Source of the DNA: Candidatus Cloacimonadota bacterium
GTDB lineage: Bacteria; Cloacimonadota; Cloacimonadia; JGIOTU-2
Length of the DNA: 11,829 nt
Reading direction: 5' to 3'
Assembly: GCA_021158425.1 (NCBI GenBank)
Contig: JAGGUR010000123.1
Coordinates: 1-11,829 of the forward strand
Shown: in pieces, positions 1-6,295 of the stretch
Layout: every line of letters starts with the position of its first letter
How positions within the stretch are numbered: the first letter of the stretch is position 1
Position numbers and translations under genes: made by a program
The notes under the pieces: model-generated
What the model was told of the DNA's origin: nothing
Database searches by the model: none
Seen by the model: the letters and a program-made list of their open reading frames with translations, nothing else

Positions 1-563
1 CTGTTACTTTAATTCAGGCCGGTCCCTGCACAGTAGTTCAACAAAAAACTCCAAAGAGAGACGGCTATACGGCTCTTCAACTTGGTTTTTTTGAAGTTGA
101 CGAAAATAAGGTTACCAAACCTTTAGCTGGTCATTTTAAGAGTAATAAGTTAAAGTATTATAAATTTCTAAAAGAGTTTAGAGTTGATAATAAATTGTTG
201 AAAAAGTATCCATTAGGTTCTGTGTTGAATCCAGGAATTTTCAAATCTAATGAGATTGTTAATGTTTCTGGTACTTCTAAAGGACGCGGATTTGCTGGCG
301 TAGTTAAAAGACACAATTTTCATGGCAAGAATATGACTCACGGGACTCACGAGTCATTTAGAGGTGGAGGTTCTATCGGACAGTGTGCGACTCCCTCAAG
401 GGTTGTGCGTGGCAAGAAAATGCCAGGTCATATGGGAAACGAAAGTGTTACTGTTAGAAATCTAAATATATTTAAGGTTGATGAAAAAAGAAATTTGATT
501 ATGCTCACAGGTGCGGTCCCCGGTCATAGAAATAGTCTTGTCATTATTAAGAAAATAAAATAG
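1..563 (+). CDS. rplC: 50S ribosomal protein L3, 5' truncated
   Basis: L3 is an early-assembling large-subunit protein that binds 23S rRNA and sends a long loop toward the peptidyl transferase centre. The frame is open from base 3 to the stop at 561-563 and gives 186 residues. The first visible residues, VTLIQAGPCTVVQ, match the L3 N-terminal barrel, so only about 22 residues lie outside the window if the total is close to the usual 209. The family signature is clear: VSGTSKGRGFAGVVKRHNF, then GGGSIGQCATPSRV with the glutamine that is methylated in E. coli L3, then GKKMPGHMGNE and a C-terminal GAVPG. A TTG at 195 begins the longest start-to-stop frame but is internal. The stop lies 15 nt before rplD. 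Its place ahead of L4 and L23 is the normal S10-operon order. Confidence 0.97.
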   Translation, partial: VTLIQAGPCTVVQQKTPKRDGYTALQLGFFEVDENKVTKPLAGHFKSNKLKYYKFLKEFRVDNKLLKKYPLGSVLNPGIFKSNEIVNVSGTSKGRGFAGVVKRHNFHGKNMTHGTHESFRGGGSIGQCATPSRVVRGKKMPGHMGNESVTVRNLNIFKVDEKRNLIMLTGAVPGHRNSLVIIKKIK

Positions 564-578
564 ATAAAGGTTTTTGTT

Positions 579-1205
579 ATGGAAGTAATAAAATATACAA
601 ATAATGGAGAAAAGATTGGGAAGGTTTCATTGCCCGCAAATCTTTTTGATGTTGAGATAAATACCAATGTTCTTTATGAGGTTATTAAGCTTTATTTGAA
701 AAATCAAAGGCAAGGCACAAAATCAGTTAAAGGACGCTCGGATATAAAAGGTTCTACACGCAAACTGTTTAGACAGAAAGGAACTGGAAGGGCTCGTGCA
801 GGTTCTATTAAAAGTCCAATAAGAGTTGGGGGTGGTGTTGCGTTTGGTCCTCATCCTAAAAATTGGTATTCAAAAATTCCAAAGAAAAAGAAAAGAATTG
901 CTCTTAAATCTGCATTAAGTTCAAAAAAGGAACATGTCGCAATTATTGAAGATTTTGAGTTTGAAAAGCCAAGCACAAAGACGGCTAATCAGATATTAAA
1001 AAATATGAAAATTCAATATGATAGATGCTTAATTGTTGTGCCGAATAATTCCCTTAATGTTATCAAATCGTTTCATAATCTGAAAAATGTAGATACTATA
1101 CGGGCTCAGGACCTTTATTCCTATAAAGTAATGCGGTCAAGTAACTTAATTATAACTGAAAAAGCACTACAAAAGTTGGAGGATACTTTTACCCGTTCTC
1201 CGTAA
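579..1205 (+). CDS. rplD: 50S ribosomal protein L4
   Basis: L4 binds 23S rRNA domain I, and its extended loop lines the peptide exit tunnel; in E. coli it also represses the S10 operon. This 208-residue protein shows the conserved basic loop at about residues 46-95 (GTKSVKGRSDIKGSTRK, then RQKGTGRARAGS and GGGVAFGPHP). An ATG start has AAAGG at 566-570, 8 nt upstream. The end is odd. The last four codons (TRSP) and the stop at 1203-1205 lie in a GC-rich repeat that begins with a 10-bp direct repeat at 1191. If the repeat were an 80-bp insertion and were removed, the frame would read about nine codons (TRSQKGENE) and stop at 1298-1300, inside the rplW start. The visible C-terminus may therefore be a replacement tail. 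The conserved body is intact, so the gene is probably functional. Confidence 0.96.
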   Translation: MEVIKYTNNGEKIGKVSLPANLFDVEINTNVLYEVIKLYLKNQRQGTKSVKGRSDIKGSTRKLFRQKGTGRARAGSIKSPIRVGGGVAFGPHPKNWYSKIPKKKKRIALKSALSSKKEHVAIIEDFEFEKPSTKTANQILKNMKIQYDRCLIVVPNNSLNVIKSFHNLKNVDTIRAQDLYSYKVMRSSNLIITEKALQKLEDTFTRSP

Positions 1206-1280
1206 TCCCGACAATCTCCGATTCCTGAGCTCGTCAGGAACGGGCTTAATCGGGGAGGGACGAAGGGTGAACCCGTTCTC
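1191..1280. repeat. GC-rich foldback element with 10-bp flanking direct repeats
   Basis: ACCCGTTCTC occurs at 1191-1200 and again at 1271-1280, enclosing 70 bp that are about 57% GC in otherwise AT-rich surroundings. The enclosed DNA can fold: TTCCTGA (1222-1228) pairs with TCAGGAA (1234-1240), or TCTCCGATT (1215-1223) with AATCGGGGA (1248-1256) through nine pairs with one G-U. The inverted form of the flank, GAACGGG, also occurs at 1238-1244. This looks like a miniature, non-coding dispersed repeat or MITE-like insertion. The direct repeats could be a target duplication, or simply part of the repeat unit. It supplies the rplD stop codon and widens the rplD-rplW spacing to 87 nt. No coding capacity is seen. 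Confidence 0.65.
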
Positions 1281-1292
1281 AGAAAGGTGAAA

Positions 1293-1589
1293 ATGAGTAA
1301 GAATTCAAGAGAAATAATAATTCAACCCCTCATAACTGAAAAAGGGACTCATATTACTGAAGATGCAAATGGATACCTTTTTAAAGTTCGTAGAGATTCT
1401 AACAAGATTGAGATCAAACATGCTGTTGAAGAGATTTTTGATGTAAAAGTAAAGAAAGTAAACACAATTTATTGCAAAGGAAAACCGAAGAGTTTAGGAA
1501 GATATGTGGGCAGAAGACCTAATTGGAAAAAAGCAATAGTTTATTTAGAATCCGGTGAAAGTATTAAGGAATTTCAAGTAATGAAATGA
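1293..1589 (+). CDS. rplW: 50S ribosomal protein L23
   Basis: L23 sits at the rim of the polypeptide exit tunnel and is the docking site for trigger factor and SRP. The protein shows the family pattern: IIQPLITEKGTHI near the N-terminus, YLFKVRRDSNKIEIKHAVEEIFDVKVKKVNT, and the basic GRYVGRRPNWKKAIVYL near the C-terminus. I chose ATG 1293 (98 aa). A GTG at 1287 in the same frame would add two residues, but it is itself part of AAAGGTG (1283-1289), the likely Shine-Dalgarno for 1293. The spacing is short, so the GTG cannot be excluded. The ribosome binding site lies directly after the right-hand copy of the 10-bp repeat, so the insertion left it intact. A 78-nt gap follows before rplB. Confidence 0.93.
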   Translation: MSKNSREIIIQPLITEKGTHITEDANGYLFKVRRDSNKIEIKHAVEEIFDVKVKKVNTIYCKGKPKSLGRYVGRRPNWKKAIVYLESGESIKEFQVMK

Positions 1590-1667
1590 TGTTAATTTTC
1601 AATAAGTTTGACAGAAAAAATATAAATTGGGTTCTTTACCCTAATATTTATTGTGGAGAAGATTTAG
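1590..1667 (+). other. rplW-rplB intergenic spacer with a -35-like hexamer
   Basis: This 78-nt spacer is long for the operon. It contains a consensus-like TTGACA at 1608-1613, but no good -10 hexamer at the expected 16-18 nt; the AT-rich TAATAT at 1642-1647 is about 28 nt away. It also holds GGAG (1655-1658), the rplB ribosome binding site. I see no strong hairpin. An internal promoter is possible but unsupported. Confidence 0.25.
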
Positions 1668-2495
1668 ATGGCAATAAAAAAATATAAACCTATAACTCCG
1701 TCAAGAAGGTTTTATACGGGTTATAAATTTGATGAGATTACAAAGAAAGAACCTGAAAAATCTCTTCTAAAACCTGTGAAAAGGACCGGTGGTAGGAATA
1801 ATCAGGGACGAATGACTATTCGTCATCGTGGCGGAGGCCATAAAAAATTTTATAGGATTATTGATTTTAAAAGGTATGATAAAAAGAATATCTCAGCACG
1901 AGTTCACTCAATTGAGTATGACCCGAATCGTTCTGCAAGAATCGCTTTGCTTTATTATGTTGATGGAGAGAAAAGATATATAATTGCACCAGATAAATTG
2001 CAGGTTAATGATGTAGTTATGGTTGGAGAAGATGTTGAAATTAGATATGGGAATGCTATGCCTTTAAAGAAGATTCCAATTGGGACAATGATTCATAATA
2101 TTGAATTCAAACCTAATAGAGGTGCGCAGATAGCGAGAAGTGCTGGCGTAAGCGGCGAAATCATTGCAAAAGAAGATAAATATGTTCATATTAAGATGCC
2201 ATCTGGTGCGGTGCAGCTAATAAGAGGAGAATGTTATGCATCAATTGGACAGGTGAGCAACATTGAGCATAGTAGTATTTCTCTTGGTAAGGCTGGTAGA
2301 AAGCGTTGGTTAGGAAGACGACCGAAAACAAGAGGGGTTGCTATGAACCCTGTTGACCATCCAATGGGGGGTGGAGAAGGAAAAAGTTCTGGTGGTAGGC
2401 ATCCAGTCTCTCCCTGGGGTTTGCCTGCAAAAGGATTTAAAACAAGAAAAAAGAAAAAGTATTCTGATAAATATATGATTAAAAGTCGGAAGTAG
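1668..2495 (+). CDS. rplB: 50S ribosomal protein L2
   Basis: L2 is a universally conserved 23S rRNA-binding protein needed for subunit association and peptidyl transferase activity. The 275 residues are close to the usual 273-277. The N-terminal RNA-binding part carries [20 protein letters not shown] (residues 41-60) and an OB-like fold up to about residue 130. The SH3-like part follows, with [18 protein letters not shown]. The C-terminal signature [20 protein letters not shown] begins at 226 and includes His231, equivalent to the conserved E. coli His229, followed by PVSPWG. The basic tail runs [13 protein letters not shown]. The ATG has GGAG at 1655-1658, 9 nt upstream. Nothing is missing or unusual. 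Confidence 0.98.
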   Translation: MAIKKYKPITPSRRFYTGYKFDEITKKEPEKSLLKPVKRTGGRNNQGRMTIRHRGGGHKKFYRIIDFKRYDKKNISARVHSIEYDPNRSARIALLYYVDGEKRYIIAPDKLQVNDVVMVGEDVEIRYGNAMPLKKIPIGTMIHNIEFKPNRGAQIARSAGVSGEIIAKEDKYVHIKMPSGAVQLIRGECYASIGQVSNIEHSSISLGKAGRKRWLGRRPKTRGVAMNPVDHPMGGGEGKSSGGRHPVSPWGLPAKGFKTRKKKKYSDKYMIKSRK

Positions 2496-2550
2496 ATATC
2501 AGGCTTTGATTATGTTCGTTATAATAAGAAATTTTTGGAGGATTCAATAG

Positions 2551-2835
2551 ATGGCTAGGTCAGTTAAAAAGGGACCATTTGTAGATGAGCATTTGATGAA
2601 AAAAGTGGAAAAATTAAATAAAGAAGAGCGTAAGCAAGTTATCAAAACTTGGTCAAGACGCTCTACAATAATTCCTGAATTTGTTGGTCATACTTTTGCT
2701 GTGCATAATGGGAAGAAATTTGTTCCTGTTTTTGTATCTGAAAGTATGGTTGGGCATAAATTAGGAGAATTCTCTCCAACAAGAACATTTAGAGGTCATA
2801 AGGCTAAAAGAGAAAAACTCGCAGCGCGTAGGTAA
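2551..2835 (+). CDS. rpsS: 30S ribosomal protein S19
   Basis: S19 sits in the head of the small subunit, binds 16S rRNA with S13 and contacts the A-site tRNA and the inter-subunit bridge. The 94-residue length is typical. The family motifs are all present: [15 protein letters not shown] at the start, [23 protein letters not shown] in the middle, and [18 protein letters not shown] near the end. The start follows a strong Shine-Dalgarno, GGAGG at 2537-2541. The 55-nt spacer upstream contains a lone TATAAT but no matching -35 box. The stop TAA at 2833-2835 lies within the ribosome binding region of rplV, so the two genes are probably translationally coupled. Confidence 0.98.
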   Translation: MARSVKKGPFVDEHLMKKVEKLNKEERKQVIKTWSRRSTIIPEFVGHTFAVHNGKKFVPVFVSESMVGHKLGEFSPTRTFRGHKAKREKLAARR

Positions 2836-2838
2836 GAA

Positions 2839-3219
2839 ATGGAAGCAATTGCTAAAGTAAAAAATCAGAGAGGTTCTGCAAAAAAGATTCGTTTGATAGC
2901 GGATTTAATTAGGAATAAAAATATCAGCGAAGCAAAAAATATACTAACTTTTTCTAAAAGAAAAGGTGCAAGAATAATTACTAAACTTTTAGATGCTGCA
3001 ATTGCAAATGCAGTTAGTAAAAAGGGCAAGGTTGAAACTGATAAATTAGTAATAAATAAAATTTTCGTAGATGATGGTATCACAATGAAGAGATATCGTC
3101 ATCGTGCTCGTGGAAGGGCTGATATGATTAGAAAAAGAACATGTCATATTGCGATATCTGTTTCAGATGAATTGCAAGCACCAAAAGAAGAGGAGGAAGA
3201 TATTGGGTCAAAAAACTAA
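2839..3219 (+). CDS. rplV: 50S ribosomal protein L22
   Basis: L22 binds several 23S rRNA domains, and its long beta-hairpin lines the exit tunnel, where macrolide-resistance changes arise in other species. The 126 residues exceed the roughly 110 of E. coli. The core is standard: KVKNQRGSAKKIRLIADLIR, the helix LLDAAIANAVSKKG, and the hairpin with MKRYRHRARGRADMIRKRTCHI (83-104). After ISVSD the protein has an acidic tail, PKEEEEDIGSKN. The AGGAGG that codes for part of that glutamate run is also the ribosome binding site of rpsC, so the tail is shaped by a second function. The gene starts 3 nt after rpsS and overlaps rpsC by 17 nt. Confidence 0.97.
   Translation: MEAIAKVKNQRGSAKKIRLIADLIRNKNISEAKNILTFSKRKGARIITKLLDAAIANAVSKKGKVETDKLVINKIFVDDGITMKRYRHRARGRADMIRKRTCHIAISVSDELQAPKEEEEDIGSKN
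3191..3205 (+). promoter_or_regulatory. Shine-Dalgarno and UUG start of rpsC inside rplV
   Basis: AGGAGG at 3191-3196 is followed after 6 nt by TTG at 3203-3205, then GGT CAA AAA ACT AAT CCA, the canonical S3 N-terminus (GQKTNP). No ATG or GTG lies in frame at this point; the nearest in-frame ATGs upstream (3149, 3167) would add residues unrelated to S3. The site lies wholly inside the rplV reading frame, so rpsC initiation is probably coupled to rplV translation. Confidence 0.9.
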
Positions 3220-3859
3220 TCCAGTTGGTTTTCGTATAGGATATAATAAAAATTGGGAATCTATATGGTTTGCAAATACCAGAAAAGATTATGTATCCCT
3301 TTTTTATGAGGATTTAAAAATTAAAAATTATTTAAATAAACGTTTGTCAGATGCTATGGTTGCTAAGATTGAAATCTTGCGAAAAAGTGATAAAATAACT
3401 ATCATAATTAATACCGCAAGACCTGGAATTGTTATAGGAAGAAAAGGTGTTGAAATTGAAAAGATTAAATATGAATTGTTTACACTTCTTAATATGTCCA
3501 GTCAAGATGATTATTCAAAATTAGCTATTGATGTTAAGGAAATTAAAAGACCTGAGCTTAATGCCAGGCTAATTGGTATGGATATTGCAAGACAAATTGA
3601 GAATAGAATTTCATATCGTAGAGCAATGAAAAGAGCAATTCAAAGAGCAATGGGTTCAGGAGCAGTTGGTATCAAAATTAAATGCAGTGGCCGTCTTTAT
3701 GGTGCTGAGATTGCCCGTAAAGAAGAATATCACGCAGGTAGAAATCCTCTTCATACCCTAAGGTCAGATATTGATTATGCCGTAAGTGAAGCCATGACAA
3801 AATATGGTGTAATTGGTATCAAAGTGTGGGTATGTAAAGGTGAATTGATGAATAAATAA
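3203..3859 (+). CDS. rpsC: 30S ribosomal protein S3, UUG start
   Basis: S3 is a head protein of the small subunit that lines the mRNA entry channel with S4 and S5 and takes part in the ribosomal helicase. From the TTG the protein is 218 residues, against 233 in E. coli. It begins (M)GQKTNPVGFRIGYNKNWES. A KH-type RNA-binding domain follows, with ARPGIVIGRKGVEIEK at about residues 72-87. The C-terminal domain has MDIARQIENRISYRRAMKRA (126-145), SGRLYGAEIARKEEYHAGR (162-180) and the closing TKYGVIGIKVWVCKGE. The longer frame from ATG 3149 is rejected because its added N-terminus does not match S3 and has no good ribosome binding site. The gene overlaps rplV and is followed by a 26-nt gap before rplP. 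Confidence 0.96.
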   Translation: MGQKTNPVGFRIGYNKNWESIWFANTRKDYVSLFYEDLKIKNYLNKRLSDAMVAKIEILRKSDKITIIINTARPGIVIGRKGVEIEKIKYELFTLLNMSSQDDYSKLAIDVKEIKRPELNARLIGMDIARQIENRISYRRAMKRAIQRAMGSGAVGIKIKCSGRLYGAEIARKEEYHAGRNPLHTLRSDIDYAVSEAMTKYGVIGIKVWVCKGELMNK

Positions 3860-3885
3860 GAAGTTTTATAGATAGGTGCTAAGAA

Positions 3886-4305
3886 ATGTTAATGCCAAAG
3901 AAAGTAAAATACAGAAAACAACAAAGAGGTAAAAGACGCGGTAAAGCATATTCTGGTTCTGCCCTTGAGTTTGGAGAATACGGTCTTATGAGCTTGGAAA
4001 ATGCGTGGATAACCGCCCGTCAAATTGAAGCTGCTCGCGTTGCTGTAACTCATTTTATAAAACGAACCGGAAAAGTCTGGATAAGAATCTTTCCCGATAA
4101 ACCCTGTACAGTAAAACCAGCTGAAACCAGAATGGGTAAAGGGAAAGGTGCTCCAGAATATTGGGTTGCTGTTGTAAAACGCGGTAGAATTATTTTTGAA
4201 ATTGAAGGTGTTAATCATAATATTGCTAAACGAGCTTTGATATTAGGTGGTCATAAACTACCTGTGAAGACTAAGTTTATTTCACGCGAAGAAATAAGAG
4301 GTTAA
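3886..4305 (+). CDS. rplP: 50S ribosomal protein L16
   Basis: L16 organises the A-site and tRNA accommodation region of 23S rRNA and is added late in large-subunit assembly. The 139 residues are near the family norm of about 136-145. The start [15 protein letters not shown] is the canonical L16 N-terminus, which fixes the ATG; AGGTG lies at 3874-3878. Further motifs are [26 protein letters not shown], and [20 protein letters not shown] (70-88). The arginine of RMGKGKG (Arg82) corresponds to Arg81 of E. coli, which is hydroxylated there; whether that happens here cannot be told. The gene ends 5 nt before rpmC. Confidence 0.98.
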   Translation: MLMPKKVKYRKQQRGKRRGKAYSGSALEFGEYGLMSLENAWITARQIEAARVAVTHFIKRTGKVWIRIFPDKPCTVKPAETRMGKGKGAPEYWVAVVKRGRIIFEIEGVNHNIAKRALILGGHKLPVKTKFISREEIRG

Positions 4306-4310
4306 GTCGT

Positions 4311-4514
4311 ATGAAACCAAATGAATTGAGAGAGATGAACTTATCTGAATTAAAGCTAAAGGAAAATGATCTTCTTGAGGAAGTTTTTAATCTTCGCTTT
4401 CAAAAATCAACGAATCGTTTAGAAAATCCTATGAAAATTAGAGAAGCTAAAAAAGATATCGCTCGAGTTAAGACTATCATAAAAGAGAAAGAATTAACTG
4501 CAAAGAAAAAGTAG
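4311..4514 (+). CDS. rpmC: 50S ribosomal protein L29
   Basis: L29 is a small two-helix protein at the exit-tunnel rim next to L23, contributing to the trigger factor and SRP docking surface. The 67-residue sequence has the expected pattern: [21 protein letters not shown] for the first helix, [29 protein letters not shown] for the conserved central segment and second helix, then a lysine-rich tail. The ATG has AGAGG at 4297-4301, overlapping the end of rplP. Its stop TAG (4512-4514) lies inside the AGGA that serves the next gene. Identification rests on the [17 protein letters not shown] motif and on the conserved rplP-rpmC-rpsQ order. Confidence 0.95.
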   Translation: MKPNELREMNLSELKLKENDLLEEVFNLRFQKSTNRLENPMKIREAKKDIARVKTIIKEKELTAKKK

Positions 4515-4521
4515 GATGATT

Positions 4522-4788
4522 ATGAAAAAAGCTGAATCTAAAAAGAAAAAGCCGTCCAGAATAGGCATTGTTGTAAGTGATAAAATGGATAAGACAATTG
4601 TTGTTAGAGTCGAGCGACAATTTAAACATCCCCTTTATGGCAAATATATGAGACGACATAAAAAATTTAAAGTTCATGATAAAGATAATCAGGCAAAAAT
4701 TGGAGATAAAGTAAGAATTGAGGAATATAGGCCTGTCAGTAAAACTAAGCGATGGCGATTTGTAGAAATAATTGAGAAAGGGAAGTAG
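4522..4788 (+). CDS. rpsQ: 30S ribosomal protein S17
   Basis: S17 is an OB-fold primary binder of the 16S rRNA 5' domain. From ATG 4522 the product is 88 residues, close to E. coli's 84. Conserved parts are [39 protein letters not shown] and the motif [19 protein letters not shown], with EII near the end. Two in-frame ATGs exist. ATG 4516 has only weak purines upstream and sits one base after the rpmC stop, whereas ATG 4522 has AGGA at 4513-4516 with 5-nt spacing, so I prefer 4522. The difference is just two residues (MI). This is the last gene of the classical S10 operon; rplN follows after 17 nt without any visible terminator. Confidence 0.95.
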   Translation: MKKAESKKKKPSRIGIVVSDKMDKTIVVRVERQFKHPLYGKYMRRHKKFKVHDKDNQAKIGDKVRIEEYRPVSKTKRWRFVEIIEKGK

Positions 4789-4805
4789 ATAAACAGGGAG
4801 TTCGT

Positions 4806-5174
4806 ATGATTCAACAAGAAACTGTTCTTAAAGTTGCAGATAATTCAGGAGCAAAAGTAGCAAAGTGTATAAAAGTTTTGGGTGGCACCAAACGAAGATA
4901 TGCAAGTCTTGGCGATATAATTGTTATGTCTGTTAAATCTGCAGTTCCACATACCGATATTAAGAAAGGGACTATACATAGAGGAGTTGTTGTTCGGACC
5001 AAACAAGCTGTTAGAAGAAAAGACGGGACTTATATTCGGTTTGGTGATAATGCGGTTGTATTAATAGATGATTTGATGGAACCAAAAGGAACTCGTATTT
5101 TCGGACCTATTGCAAGAGAGCTCCGTGAAAGACATTTTATGAAAATACTTTCACTTGCCCCTGAAGTCGTATAG
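4806..5174 (+). CDS. rplN: 50S ribosomal protein L14
   Basis: L14 binds 23S rRNA at the subunit interface, forms a bridge to 16S rRNA with L19, and is the docking site of the silencing factor RsfS. The 122 residues match the family length exactly. The sequence is highly conserved: [20 protein letters not shown] at the start, [44 protein letters not shown], then [14 protein letters not shown] and the final [10 protein letters not shown]. The ATG follows AGGGAG at 4795-4800. Although a GC-rich foldback starts directly after the stop, the C-terminus has the usual ending, so this coding end was not altered, unlike that of rplD. Confidence 0.98.
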   Translation: MIQQETVLKVADNSGAKVAKCIKVLGGTKRRYASLGDIIVMSVKSAVPHTDIKKGTIHRGVVVRTKQAVRRKDGTYIRFGDNAVVLIDDLMEPKGTRIFGPIARELRERHFMKILSLAPEVV

Positions 5175-5216
5175 TCCGAAGGATCTGTCCCCGCGGACGC
5201 GGGAATGGCATGAGAG
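5175..5216. repeat. GC-rich foldback between rplN and rplX
   Basis: The 48-nt rplN-rplX spacer contains about 41 nt that are roughly 63% GC, in sharp contrast to both neighbours. CCCGC (5190-5194) and GCGGG (5199-5203) form a hairpin with loop GGAC. Competing pairings exist: GTCC (5187-5190) with GGAC (5195-5198), and TCCG (5175-5178) with CGGA (5194-5197). No T-run follows, so it is not an intrinsic terminator. It is probably a short dispersed palindromic repeat, of a different sequence from the rplD-rplW element. The weak rplX ribosome binding site, GAGAG at 5212-5216, lies at its right edge. Confidence 0.55.
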
Positions 5217-5222
5217 ATTTAT

Positions 5223-5531
5223 ATGAGAATTAAAAAAAATGATAAAGTAAGAGTTATCACTGGTGAATACAAAGGTGTTGAAGGATTGGTTTTGAAAGCA
5301 TTTCCTAAAATTAATAAGGTTATTATTGAAAAAGTAAATTTTATTAAGAAACATCAGAGACCAACACAGCAAAATCAATCTGGGGGAATAATTGAAATGG
5401 AGGCTCCTATACATATTTCTAATGTTCAATTGATTTGTCCCAAATGTGGTCAACCAACCAAAGCAAGAATGAAAATTTTAGAAGATAAAAGTAGAGTTAG
5501 ATATTGTGCTAAATGCGGTGATATGATTTAA
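5223..5531 (+). CDS. rplX: 50S ribosomal protein L24, zinc-ribbon form
   Basis: L24 initiates large-subunit assembly by binding the 5' end of 23S rRNA. The 102-residue protein opens with a KOW motif (KNDKVRVITGEYKGVEGLVLK, residues 5-25), followed by KVNFIKKHQRPTQQN and the segment GGIIEMEAPIHISNVQL. The C-terminus carries two Cys-X2-Cys pairs, CPKC (72-75) and CAKC (95-98), which should form a zinc ribbon as in many bacterial L24 proteins; E. coli L24 lacks these cysteines. Its translation signal is weaker than that of most neighbours (GAGAG, spacing 6 nt) and lies just downstream of the GC-rich hairpin, which could lower its translation unless ribosomes arriving from rplN open the structure. 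That effect is inference. Confidence 0.96.
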   Translation: MRIKKNDKVRVITGEYKGVEGLVLKAFPKINKVIIEKVNFIKKHQRPTQQNQSGGIIEMEAPIHISNVQLICPKCGQPTKARMKILEDKSRVRYCAKCGDMI

Positions 5532-5540
5532 CGAGGTGTA

Positions 5541-6083
5541 ATGAGCAGATTAAAAGAAAAGTATAAAACTCAGGTTATAAAAGAGTTGATGAAGAGATTT
5601 GATTATAAAAATGTAATGCAAGTGCCAAGGATTGAGAAGGTTGCAGTTAATATTGGTGTTGGTGAAGCAACTCAGAATAGGGCTTCGTTGGATAATGCAA
5701 GGAAAGAATTGGAAACTATTACAGGTCAACATGCTATTATTACTAAGGCAAAGAAGTCCATTTCAAATTTCAAATTGAGGACAGGAAATCCCGTTGGAAC
5801 AAAAACTACGCTTCGGGGCGAAAAAATGTATGAATTCGTAGATAGACTTTTTAGTATAGTGATGCCAAGAATTAGAGATTTTAATGGAGTTTCCAGAAAT
5901 GGATTTGATGGAAGAGGAAACTATACATTGGGTATTAAAGAACAGATAGTCTTTCCAGAAATTATCTTTGATAAAATTGATAAAATAAGAGGACTTAATA
6001 TTACTTTCGTTACTACAGCAAAAACTGATGAAGAGGGACTTGAATTACTAAGTGCTCTTGGGATGCCCTTTGAGCGAAAATAA
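5541..6083 (+). CDS. rplE: 50S ribosomal protein L5
   Basis: L5 belongs to the central protuberance, binds 5S rRNA with L18 and L25-type proteins, and touches the P-site tRNA. The 180 residues match the usual 178-180. Diagnostic stretches are [20 protein letters not shown], then [37 protein letters not shown] and [17 protein letters not shown]. The C-terminal half has [18 protein letters not shown] followed by [20 protein letters not shown] (5533-5536) lies only 4 nt before the ATG, a short but workable spacing. In E. coli S8 represses the spc operon by binding near this start; I see no clear S8-site mimic here. Confidence 0.98.
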   Translation: MSRLKEKYKTQVIKELMKRFDYKNVMQVPRIEKVAVNIGVGEATQNRASLDNARKELETITGQHAIITKAKKSISNFKLRTGNPVGTKTTLRGEKMYEFVDRLFSIVMPRIRDFNGVSRNGFDGRGNYTLGIKEQIVFPEIIFDKIDKIRGLNITFVTTAKTDEEGLELLSALGMPFERK

Positions 6084-6098
6084 AAAATAAGGAATTAT

Positions 6099-6284
6099 AT
6101 GGCTAAAAAATCTTTAATAGTAAAAGCTAAAAGAAAACCAAAATTTAAAGTAAGAAAATACAATAGATGTGAATTATGTGGCAGAGCCAGAGGATATATT
6201 AGAGATTTTGGTATTTGTAGATTATGTTTTAGAAAGCTCGCATCACAAGGGAAAATTCCCGGCGTGAAAAAAGCAAGCTGGTAA
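6099..6284 (+). CDS. rpsN: 30S ribosomal protein S14, zinc-binding short form
   Basis: S14 is a late-assembling head protein near S3 and S10. At 61 residues this is the short, zinc-binding (type Z) version: CELC at residues 24-27 and CRLC at 40-43 form the Cys4 site, against the ~100-residue cysteine-free form of E. coli. The protein starts [20 protein letters not shown] and ends with the conserved [22 protein letters not shown] (6089-6093) is 5 nt before the ATG. A zinc-free paralogue may exist elsewhere in the genome, as in many species, but none is in this window. It stands in its normal place between rplE and rpsH. Confidence 0.97.
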   Translation: MAKKSLIVKAKRKPKFKVRKYNRCELCGRARGYIRDFGICRLCFRKLASQGKIPGVKKASW

Positions 6285-6295
6285 CTGGAGGAATA

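Noticed and set aside
195..197. TTG as the start of rplC
   Set aside because: The same frame stays open to the left edge and encodes the conserved L3 N-terminal barrel, so the gene is truncated by the window rather than starting here.
1287..1289. GTG start for rplW
   Set aside because: It overlaps the best Shine-Dalgarno candidate for ATG 1293; not excluded, but less likely.
1608..1613. TTGACA in the rplW-rplB spacer as a promoter
   Set aside because: The matching -10 at the right distance is missing, so I listed only the spacer with low confidence.
2520..2525. TATAAT in the rplB-rpsS spacer as an internal promoter
   Set aside because: No -35-like hexamer lies about 17 nt upstream and there is no extended -10 TG; a lone TATAAT is expected by chance in AT-rich DNA.
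3149..3202. Upstream in-frame extension of rpsC from ATG 3149
   Set aside because: The added residues do not match S3, and the strong AGGAGG plus TTG give the canonical GQKTNP N-terminus.
5187..5204. Rho-independent terminator after rplN
   Set aside because: The hairpin is followed by a mixed sequence (AATGGCATGAG), not a T-run, and essential genes continue immediately downstream.
5151..5453. Antisense open frame across the rplN-rplX junction
   Set aside because: It covers the KOW domain of rplX and the GC-rich foldback on the other strand, with no recognisable protein features.
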